This document shows, in pieces, positions 21,907 through 28,233 of a stretch of DNA of 28,233 nucleotides (position 1 is the first letter of the stretch; every line of letters starts with the position of its first letter). The position numbers were made by a program, and so were the translations under genes. Location: contig JAFADM010000123.1 in assembly GCA_023424865.1 (NCBI GenBank), positions 1-28,233 of the forward strand, written 5' to 3'. The notes beneath the pieces are model-generated. The model searched no databases. It saw only the letters and a list, made by a program, of their open reading frames with translations, and was not told the DNA's origin. Source of the stretch: Bacillota bacterium (GTDB lineage Bacteria; Bacillota_A; Clostridia; DSM-8532).

Positions 21907-23049
21907 ATGGGATTTGCACAGTATATTTACAAAAATCAAAAAAAGCTCCGTTGCGGCTACACCACCGGAACCTGTGCCGCGATTGCGGCAAAAGCCGCCG
22001 CCCAGGCCCTTCTTAATGGCAGCTGGGGAAAAACGGCCTCTATTGTAACCCCCAGGGGGGTAGTGGTAGAGGCGGACATACTGGAACCCCTTTTAGAAAG
22101 AGGCTTTGCAAGCTGTGCCGTTCGCAAGGACAGCGGTGACGATCCCGACATAACCAACGGCATGCTCGTTTATGCGCGAGCCGAAAAATCGGAGGAACCC
22201 GGAATTACCATTGACGGCGGCGAAGGAATTGGGCGTGTGACGCGTAACGGACTTGATCAACCCATAGGCGCAGCAGCAATTAACCGTGTGCCCAGGCAGA
22301 TGATTGAAAAAGAAGTGGCGGCTGTTTGTATAAGCTCAGGCTACGACGAAGGCCTTAAGGTAATCATCTCCATTCCCGGAGGCGATGAAATCGCAAAAAA
22401 AACCTTTAATCCCCGTCTCGGCATTGAAGGAGGGCTATCGGTTCTTGGAACCAGCGGAATTGTGGAGCCTATGAGCGAGCAGGCCTTTGTTGACAGCATA
22501 CGTCTGGAGCTCAGCCGCATACAGGCTGACGGAGGCCGGTCGGCGGTTATCACTCCCGGAAATTACGGTGAGGATTATCTTAAGAATGAGCTTCAGGGAC
22601 TTGAGCTCTTTACGGTTAAATGCTCAAACTTTGTGGGTGAAACGCTGGATAACGCCGTTTCCCTTGGTTTTGAGCGCGTTTTGCTTGTGGGGCATATCGG
22701 CAAGCTCATTAAGCTTGCGGGAGGCATTATGAACACTCATTCCAATTACGCCGATGCCCGTATGGAGCTGATGGGGGTTCATGCCGCCTTGCACGGGGCG
22801 GACAGGGAGCTGGTTAAGGCCCTTGTGGATTGCGGCACCACCGACGAGGGCCTGGGACTTCTTCAAAAGGAAGGCTTAATGGAAGCGGTTATGAGCAGCC
22901 TCATGGAAAAAATACACTTCCATATAAAAAAACGTGTGGGCGCGGGTGTTTGGATAGAAGCGCTTTTGTTCAGCAATATCTATGGCAGGCTGGGAGAGAC
23001 GGAGGGCTTTTCCCGGCTTTTGGCCAGGATGACGGAGGTTAACCCATGA
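21907..23049 (+). CDS. cbiD: cobalt-precorrin-5B (C1)-methyltransferase CbiD
   Basis: CbiD adds the C-1 methyl group to cobalt-precorrin-5B in the anaerobic cobalamin pathway. The 380-residue protein begins with the family signature RCGYTTGTCAAIAAKAA (about residues 15-31), then KDSGDDPDITNG, the EGIGRVT segment, and PGNYGEDY, followed by LVGHIGKLIKLAGGIMNTHS. Length matches the family. It is the first gene of the corrin operon, under the cobalamin riboswitch. The ribosome-binding site is modest (AAAGGG about 10 nt before ATG). The stop overlaps the next start (ATGA). Presence of CbiD marks the early-cobalt, oxygen-independent route. Confidence 0.95.
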   Translation: MGFAQYIYKNQKKLRCGYTTGTCAAIAAKAAAQALLNGSWGKTASIVTPRGVVVEADILEPLLERGFASCAVRKDSGDDPDITNGMLVYARAEKSEEPGITIDGGEGIGRVTRNGLDQPIGAAAINRVPRQMIEKEVAAVCISSGYDEGLKVIISIPGGDEIAKKTFNPRLGIEGGLSVLGTSGIVEPMSEQAFVDSIRLELSRIQADGGRSAVITPGNYGEDYLKNELQGLELFTVKCSNFVGETLDNAVSLGFERVLLVGHIGKLIKLAGGIMNTHSNYADARMELMGVHAALHGADRELVKALVDCGTTDEGLGLLQKEGLMEAVMSSLMEKIHFHIKKRVGAGVWIEALLFSNIYGRLGETEGFSRLLARMTEVNP

Positions 23050-23801
23050 TACATTTTGTCGGAGCGGGTCCCGGTGCGCCCGATTTAATTACCCTGAGGG
23101 GGAAGGCGCTTATAGAAGAAGCCGATGTGATTATTTATGCGGGCTCGTTGGTAAACCCAGCTCTTTTGGACTATTCCAAAGCCGGGTGTGAAAAATTTAA
23201 CAGCGCATCTATGACCCTGGACGAGGTTCTAAGGGTAATGGAGGACGGCTATTATGGGGGAAAAACGGTGGTGCGCCTGCATACGGGGGATCCTTCCCTA
23301 TATGGAGCCATTCGTGAGCAAATGGACGCCCTGAGGAGAAAGAGCATTCCTTTTGACATCACTCCAGGGGTCAGCTCCTTTTCGGGAGCTGCGGCATGCC
23401 TTCAAGCCGAGTACACCCTGCCCGGCGTTTCCCAGTCCCTTATACTTACCCGTATGGCAGGGCGCACCCCGGTACCCGAAAGAGAATCCATCCGAAGCTT
23501 TGCGGCTCACGGAGCTTCAATGGCCATCTTTTTAAGCACGGGCATGCTGGAGGCGCTTTCAAAGGAGCTGCTTGCGGGAGGGTATACGACGGACACCCCT
23601 GCTGCCATCGTTTATAAGGCAACCTGGCCTGACGAAAAGGCCATAACCTGTACGGTAGGCAACCTTGCTGCGGCAGGAGCGGCAGAAGGCATAAGGAACA
23701 CCGCCCTTATACTCGTTGGAAATTTTCTTGGAAGCGACTATGAGCTTTCAAAGCTCTATGATCCTTCTTTTTCACATGGCCACAGGGAGGGAAGGGAATG
23801 A
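23046..23801 (+). CDS. cbiF: cobalt-precorrin-4 (C11)-methyltransferase CbiF
   Basis: CbiF methylates C-11 of cobalt-precorrin-4 using S-adenosylmethionine. The 251-residue protein has the family N-terminal loop VGAGPGAPDLITLRG (residues 5-19), ADVIIYAGSLV, the HTGDPSLYGAI loop that binds the methyl donor (about 79-89), and the ITPGVSSFSGAAA motif (about 104-116). It is also known as CobM in the aerobic pathway; the CbiD and CbiG neighbours point to the anaerobic version. Start and stop both overlap neighbours by 4 nt (ATGA). Confidence 0.94.
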   Translation: MIHFVGAGPGAPDLITLRGKALIEEADVIIYAGSLVNPALLDYSKAGCEKFNSASMTLDEVLRVMEDGYYGGKTVVRLHTGDPSLYGAIREQMDALRRKSIPFDITPGVSSFSGAAACLQAEYTLPGVSQSLILTRMAGRTPVPERESIRSFAAHGASMAIFLSTGMLEALSKELLAGGYTTDTPAAIVYKATWPDEKAITCTVGNLAAAGAAEGIRNTALILVGNFLGSDYELSKLYDPSFSHGHREGRE

Positions 23802-24853
23802 AGCGGCTTAAGCTTATTTCTTTTACAGAGGCGGGAGGCCTCAGAGCCTCCGCTATCACAGAGAAGCTTGATAAGCGTGCCTGGCTTGCGGAAAGGTCCT
23901 CCGTGCGGCCCGAAGACCCGTGTTATACAGGCCTTTCCCTGTCCAAGTGGACCGAAGAAGCCTTTAAGAATTCAGACGCCATTGTTTTTGTGGGGGCCTG
24001 CGGCATAGCCGTTCGCAGTATTGCTCCCCATATCCGAAGCAAGGCCTCGGATCCCGCGGTGGTTGTGGTTGACGATCAGGGTCGGTATGCCATCTCCCTT
24101 CTGTCAGGACATATGGGAGGCGCCAATGACCTTGCCCGGGAAATCGCCGGAATGCTTGGCGCTGAGCCCGTAATCACCACTGCTACCGATAATGCCGGCT
24201 TGTTCGCCGTTGACGAATGGGCAAAAAAGCAGGGAATGGCTATTTGCGGGCTGACGGAGGCCAAGATGGTCTCTGCGGCGCTTTTGGCAGGGAAAGCAAT
24301 AGGCTTTGCCAGTGATTTTAAAGTACAGGGCCGTCTTCCCGCCGGATTGGAAGAAAAAAAGGAAGGCGAAATAGGAATCTCTATTACCCTTGGTGAAAAG
24401 GAGCCCTTTAAAACAACGCTGCGTCTCATCCCGCCTGTTGTCGCACTGGGAATAGGCTGCCGAAGGGGGACTCAGGCCTCGGCAATACGTGAGGCTGCGG
24501 AAGCGGTCTTGAAGGCCCACGGCATTTCTCCCCTTGGAATCGGACAGATATGCTCCATCGACTTAAAAAGCTCCGAAGAGGGCCTATTAACCTTTTGTGA
24601 CGAAATGAAGCTCTCCCTTGAGACCTTTTCATCTGACGCACTGGCTCAGGCACCGGGAAGGTTCACCGCCTCGCCTTTTGTGGAGTCCGTGACAGGGGTT
24701 GACAATGTGTGCGAGCGAAGCGCGGTTCTGGGAAGCGGTGGCGGTGAGCTAATCATAAAAAAGCAGGTTCGAAACGGCGTGACGGTTGCGGCAGCCCGAA
24801 AGGATTATACCGTGCGCTTTATAGACCGGACAGCAGCAGGAGAAAAATTATGA
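23798..24853 (+). CDS. cbiG: cobalt-precorrin-5A hydrolase CbiG
   Basis: CbiG opens the delta-lactone of cobalt-precorrin-5A, releasing acetaldehyde, a step found only in the anaerobic pathway. The 351-residue protein has the family layout: an N-terminal domain with VFVGACGIAVRSIAPHI and DPAVVVVDDQGRYAISLLSG (about 63-105), the GGANDLAREIA segment, a middle domain, and a C-terminal CbiG domain starting ALGIGCRRGTQ (about 216) with the end AxxLGSGGGELI and VTVAAARKDYTV. Length is normal. It is linked to cbiF and cbiH by ATGA overlaps on both sides, so the order D-F-G-H is translated as one unit. Confidence 0.94.
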   Translation: MKRLKLISFTEAGGLRASAITEKLDKRAWLAERSSVRPEDPCYTGLSLSKWTEEAFKNSDAIVFVGACGIAVRSIAPHIRSKASDPAVVVVDDQGRYAISLLSGHMGGANDLAREIAGMLGAEPVITTATDNAGLFAVDEWAKKQGMAICGLTEAKMVSAALLAGKAIGFASDFKVQGRLPAGLEEKKEGEIGISITLGEKEPFKTTLRLIPPVVALGIGCRRGTQASAIREAAEAVLKAHGISPLGIGQICSIDLKSSEEGLLTFCDEMKLSLETFSSDALAQAPGRFTASPFVESVTGVDNVCERSAVLGSGGGELIIKKQVRNGVTVAAARKDYTVRFIDRTAAGEKL

Positions 24854-25575
24854 AGCTATATGTTATAGGCATCGGGCCGGGCGAGGAGCCCCAGATGACC
24901 CTGAAAGCTCAAAAGGCGCTGGACGCGTGCGAGGTGCTTGTGGGTTACCAGGTCTATATTGATCTTCTCGCAAAGAGGTATAGGGACAAGCCCTGCCTTT
25001 CAACCCCCATGACAAAAGAGGTGGAGCGGTGCCGCATGGCTTTTGAGGAGGCCCGTGGAGGAAAAACCGTAGGTCTTGTGTGCAGCGGAGATCCGGGAAT
25101 ATACGGCATGGCCGGGCTATGCCTGGAGCTTTCTCAGGAATATCCGGATATAAGCGTTGAAATTATTCCCGGCGTTACGGCAGCCTTAAGCGGGGCGGCA
25201 GGCCTGGGAGCACCTTTAACCCACGATTTTGCGGTAATCAGCTTAAGCGACCGCCTGACGGAGTGGGAAACCATAGAAAAACGGCTCCGGGCGGCAGCCA
25301 ATGCGGATTTTGCCATTTGCATCTACAATCCGGCCAGCCGGGCAAGAAAAGACTATCTGGAAAAAGCCTGCGGGATACTGCTGGAGCATTTGGCTCCGGA
25401 TACGGTTTGCGGCTGTGCCTATAGAATAGGCCGGGAGGGGGAGAGCTTTGAAACCACAACGCTGTCGGAGCTTTGCAGCCTGCCTGCGGACATGTTTACC
25501 ACCGTCTTCATAGGCAATTCTCAAACCCGTATTATAGGCGGGAAAATGGTTACTCCAAGAGGGTACAGGCTATGA
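24850..25575 (+). CDS. cbiH: cobalt-precorrin-3B (C17)-methyltransferase CbiH
   Basis: CbiH methylates C-17 and helps contract the corrin ring in cobalt-precorrin-3. The 241-residue protein starts with YVIGIGPGEEPQMTLKAQKA (residues 4-23), has the LVGYQVYIDLL segment, CSGDPGIYGMAGL (about 78-90), IIPGVTAALSGAAGLGAPLT (about 105-124) and DFAICIYNPASRAR (about 152-165). These are the hallmarks of the CobJ/CbiH subfamily. No extra C-terminal domain (such as the iron-sulfur extension of some CbiH60 proteins) is visible. Both ends overlap neighbours by ATGA. Confidence 0.94.
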   Translation: MKLYVIGIGPGEEPQMTLKAQKALDACEVLVGYQVYIDLLAKRYRDKPCLSTPMTKEVERCRMAFEEARGGKTVGLVCSGDPGIYGMAGLCLELSQEYPDISVEIIPGVTAALSGAAGLGAPLTHDFAVISLSDRLTEWETIEKRLRAAANADFAICIYNPASRARKDYLEKACGILLEHLAPDTVCGCAYRIGREGESFETTTLSELCSLPADMFTTVFIGNSQTRIIGGKMVTPRGYRL

Positions 25576-26336
25576 ACACGGTGATGGTTTTTGCAGGAAC
25601 CAGTGAAGGCCGGGCTATCGTTGACCGGCTTTCAGCCCTGCCGGTAAGGTGTATTGTTTCCGTGGCTACGGATTACGGCTCGGCCATGCTTGTTTCCTAT
25701 AAATCCGCTGTTGAAGTGCTTGAAGGGCGCATGAACGCGCTCCAGATGAGTGAGGCCATACGCTCAAAGGGGGTGGGCCTTGTCATTGACGCAACCCATC
25801 CCTATGCCGCGGATGTAAGCGCCAATATAAAAAAGGCCTGTGAGGCGGAAAATGTTGAGCTGTGGCGGCTGGTAAGGCAAGGAGCGGCCCTTGGGCAGGA
25901 TCCGGATCTTGAATGCTTTCCAGATGTTTTAAGCCTTGTGGAGCGCCTCAACGGGCTGGAGGGCAATGTTCTTTTGACCACCGGCAGCAAGGATCTGGCC
26001 GCCTTTACGAAAGTGAATAATTACCGGCAGAGGCTGTATCCAAGGGTGCTGCCTGCCATGGCTTCGCTGGAGGCCTGCGAGCGCCTGGGCTACGATCGTT
26101 CCCGGATTATTTGCATGCAGGGACCTTTTTCCCGGGCTTTCAATGAAGCCATGATGCGGGAGTTTCATATAAAGCTCCTTGTGACAAAGGACTCAGGCCA
26201 GGCGGGCGGCTTCTTTGAGAAGCTGGAGGCCTCCCGCGCCTGCGGCGTTCGCACCCTGATACTGGGAAGGCCAACGGTGGAAGAGGGCTTTTCACTTTCT
26301 CAAATCGAAGCGGCATTGAAAGAGAAGTACCGATAA
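25572..26336 (+). CDS. cbiJ: cobalt-precorrin-6A reductase CbiJ
   Basis: CbiJ reduces the macrocycle of cobalt-precorrin-6A with a nicotinamide cofactor. The 254-residue protein begins MNTVMVFAGTSEGRAIVDRL, with the family GTSEGR loop at 9-14. DATHPYA (about 73-79) and the ending TKDSGQAGGFFEKLEA are typical for CobK/CbiJ. I chose the ATG at 25572, which overlaps the cbiH stop by ATGA; a longer frame opens inside cbiH at 25473 but gives an unrelated N-terminus. A 38-nt gap to the next gene is the only break in the chain of overlaps in this operon. Confidence 0.93.
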   Translation: MNTVMVFAGTSEGRAIVDRLSALPVRCIVSVATDYGSAMLVSYKSAVEVLEGRMNALQMSEAIRSKGVGLVIDATHPYAADVSANIKKACEAENVELWRLVRQGAALGQDPDLECFPDVLSLVERLNGLEGNVLLTTGSKDLAAFTKVNNYRQRLYPRVLPAMASLEACERLGYDRSRIICMQGPFSRAFNEAMMREFHIKLLVTKDSGQAGGFFEKLEASRACGVRTLILGRPTVEEGFSLSQIEAALKEKYR

Positions 26337-26374
26337 AAGATAACTTAACGGATTAACAAGAGTGGAAGAATAAG

Positions 26375-27604
26375 ATGGAGCGTATAAGTCGGATGGAAAA
26401 AAAGATAGTCATTGTGGGCATCGGGCCGGGTGATGACCTCAACCTTACCCTTAAGGCCAGAGAAGCCTTGCTTCGCGCGGAGCTGCTCATTGGAGCACCC
26501 CGTATGCTGGAGGCCTTTGGTACAGCAGAGAGTGAAAAGTATGCCTGTATTTCACCTGAAAAAATAGCGGAATACATAGATAAAAGTGCGTACACCCTCA
26601 TTGCAGTGCTAATGAGCGGGGATGCGGGCTTTTACAGCGGAGCCAAAAAGCTGATTCCTCTTCTGGCACATTACAAGGTGGAAACGCTGCCCGGCATTGC
26701 GTCCCTTCAATACCTCTGCGCAAAGCTCAATATTTCCTGGGACGACGTCCATGTGGCCAGTGCTCACGGCAGGCGGGTAAATATCGCCGCCCATGTCGCC
26801 TTAGCAAAACGAACCTTCTTTCTTACCGGTGGGGAAACAAGCGCTCAAAGCCTCTGCGCAGCCCTTGAGGATTGCGGCATGGGAGATGCCCGTGTAACAG
26901 TAGGAAGCAGGCTGTCCTACTCGGATGAGCGCATTGTTGCTGCAACAGCAAAGGAAGCGGCAGAGCAAAGCTTTGATCCTCTCAGCGTGGTTTTGGTGGA
27001 ACAGGTATCGGCCCCCCGCTGGCCCTATGCTACCGGTGCCATTCCCGACGAACTTTTTATCCGGGGCGATGTACCCATGACCAAGGCCGATGTACGCCTG
27101 GCGTCCATTGCCCGGCTTCGCCTAAAAGATGGAGATACCGTTTACGACATCGGTGCGGGGACCGGCTCGGTAGCGGTTGAAACGGCCCTGGCCATACCCA
27201 ACGGAAGGGTGTTTGCCATTGAGTGCGACGCTGCCGCCCTTTTGCTTATTGAGAAAAACCGCAGAGCGTTTGGCGCATACAATATTGAGATAAAGGCGGG
27301 CGAGGCACCGAAGGCGCTTAATGATTTGCCCGTACCGGATGCTGTGTTCATAGGCGGCAGCGGAGGCAGCCTGGAAGCTATTTTCAGGGCGGTTTTGGCT
27401 AAAAACCCCCGGGTGCGTATGGTAATCAACGCCATTACTCTTGAGACCCTGGCGCGTAGTACCGCCCTGATGGAGGAAGCGGGCTTTGAGGAGACGGAAG
27501 CGGTGCAGCTTGGAGTGGCAAGGGTAAAAAAGGCGGGGTCTAGCCATATGCTTCTAGCCCAGAACCCTGTGTTCATCCTGAGCGGACGGGGGGTGAAACG
27601 ATGA
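26375..27604 (+). CDS. cbiET: bifunctional cobalt-precorrin C5- and C15-methyltransferase CbiET
   Basis: This fused enzyme methylates C-5 and C-15 and removes the acetate carboxyl at C-12. The CbiE half (about 9-205) starts IVIVGIGPGDDLNLTLKARE and has SGDAGFYSGA and LPGIASLQYL. The CbiT half (about 215-409) has a class I methyltransferase nucleotide site VYDIGAGTGSVAVE (about 256-269) and FIGGSGGSLE. Fusion in the order E-T is like CobL of the aerobic route; many anaerobes have separate genes. The first ATG at 26375 has GGAAG nearby; the ATG at 26393 gives a start closer to the family and remains possible. The stop overlaps the cbiA start by ATGA. Confidence 0.93.
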   Translation: MERISRMEKKIVIVGIGPGDDLNLTLKAREALLRAELLIGAPRMLEAFGTAESEKYACISPEKIAEYIDKSAYTLIAVLMSGDAGFYSGAKKLIPLLAHYKVETLPGIASLQYLCAKLNISWDDVHVASAHGRRVNIAAHVALAKRTFFLTGGETSAQSLCAALEDCGMGDARVTVGSRLSYSDERIVAATAKEAAEQSFDPLSVVLVEQVSAPRWPYATGAIPDELFIRGDVPMTKADVRLASIARLRLKDGDTVYDIGAGTGSVAVETALAIPNGRVFAIECDAAALLLIEKNRRAFGAYNIEIKAGEAPKALNDLPVPDAVFIGGSGGSLEAIFRAVLAKNPRVRMVINAITLETLARSTALMEEAGFEETEAVQLGVARVKKAGSSHMLLAQNPVFILSGRGVKR

Positions 27605-28233
27605 ACGGCAACACGCTTCCCAGGCTTGTCATTGGCGGGATTCACAGCGGCGGAGGGAAAACCACAGTAACCCTTGGCCTTTTGCAGGCTTTCGCGAACC
27701 GAAAAATTCGTGCCATGGCGTTTAAATGCGGTCCCGATTATATTGATCCCCTGTTCCATACCCGTGTCATAGGCTTGAAAAGCCGCAACCTGGACCTGTT
27801 TTTAAGTGACGGGAAAACGGTGCTTGGCCTTATGAGAAAGCATTCGGAGGGTCAGGAAATAGCCGTTATTGAAGGGGTTATGGGCTATTATGACGGCGTT
27901 GGCGGCAAAACCGAGGAGGCCGGCACCTATGACCTTGCCAGAAAAACGGATTCACCGGCCATTTTGGTGGCGGACGCCCGGGGCATGTCCCTCTCACAGG
28001 CGGCCATTTTAAAAGGGTTTGTCGATTTTCGGCCTGACAGCCATATCCGTGGTGTGGTGTTCAACCGATGCGCTCCATCCCTTTACCCCCTTTTAAAGCA
28101 AATTGTTGAAGAGAACACCGGCCTTCGCCCTCTGGGCTATCTGCCCAATTTGCCTGAGGCCCAAATTGAGAGCCGCCATCTGGGGCTGGTGACAGCCGGA
28201 GAAATAGAAAACCTGCGGGAAAAGCTGAATGTT
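27601..28233 (+). CDS. cbiA: cobyrinate a,c-diamide synthase CbiA (partial, runs off the window)
   Basis: CbiA uses ATP and glutamine to amidate the a and c side chains of cobyrinate. The first 211 residues are in the window and the frame is open to the last base. The nucleotide loop GGIHSGGGKTT is at residues 12-22, KCGPDYIDP at about 43-51 and IEGVMGYYDG at about 89-98, all family marks. The C-terminal glutaminase domain with its catalytic Cys lies beyond the window. The start overlaps the cbiET stop by ATGA, so the gene is part of the same operon. Confidence 0.93.
   Translation, partial: MNGNTLPRLVIGGIHSGGGKTTVTLGLLQAFANRKIRAMAFKCGPDYIDPLFHTRVIGLKSRNLDLFLSDGKTVLGLMRKHSEGQEIAVIEGVMGYYDGVGGKTEEAGTYDLARKTDSPAILVADARGMSLSQAAILKGFVDFRPDSHIRGVVFNRCAPSLYPLLKQIVEENTGLRPLGYLPNLPEAQIESRHLGLVTAGEIENLREKLNV

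Overview
The window looks like a chromosomal segment of an anaerobic, low-to-mid-GC, endospore-lineage Firmicute, most likely a member of class Clostridia. The reasons are strong purine-rich ribosome-binding sites, TTG starts, a CD3324-type small regulator, a YIEGIA protein with its small partner, and the oxygen-independent (early cobalt insertion) cobalamin pathway under cobalamin riboswitches. I cannot name the genus. I saw no tRNA, rRNA, CRISPR array, prophage or insertion sequence.

Layout. 1-700: candidate terminators of something upstream, a small CD3324-family DNA-binding protein, and a strong bidirectional terminator. 713-4806 (minus): a three-subunit molybdenum hydroxylase of the xanthine dehydrogenase family (Mo subunit, FAD subunit, 2Fe-2S subunit), followed by a small protein with 14-residue Gly/Asn/Gln-rich repeats. 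4971-6212 (plus): a large ferritin-like diiron protein. 6352-7456 (minus): a YIEGIA membrane protein and its small partner. 7692-9408 (plus): a TetR regulator with a perfect inverted repeat over its promoter, then two overlapping flavodoxin-fold genes that carry complementary halves of the usual motif set. 9692-12382 (plus): an orphan KdpD sensor kinase. 12365-15840 (minus): a GntR regulator, an IlvD/Edd dehydratase and a DapA-family aldolase, which together look like a sugar-acid degradation cassette. 15931-17700 (minus): an EAL-CBS-GGDEF cyclic-di-GMP protein.

17856-28233 is a cobalt and cobalamin island. A cobalt ECF transporter (cbiM, cbiN, cbiQ, cbiO) and a Cys-rich small protein run leftward. 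The corrin-ring operon cbiD-F-G-H-J-ET-A runs rightward and leaves the window inside cbiA. The two operons diverge from about 21330-21510. Each has its own sigma-A-like promoter, its own cobalamin riboswitch and its own intrinsic terminator before the first gene, so both cobalt uptake and ring synthesis should be shut off by cobalamin.

The most notable unexplained signal is a dispersed intergenic repeat of about 62 nt with three copies here (613-673, 9409-9470, 21811-21873), all in the same orientation. Each copy can fold into two hairpins, the first capped by a GNRA-type tetraloop in two copies, and one copy lies between the cbiD riboswitch terminator and the cbiD start. Other points worth attention are the split-looking flavodoxin pair under TetR control, the KdpD without kdpE or kdpFABC, the six-motif ferritin-like protein, and the short repeat protein behind the Mo hydroxylase.
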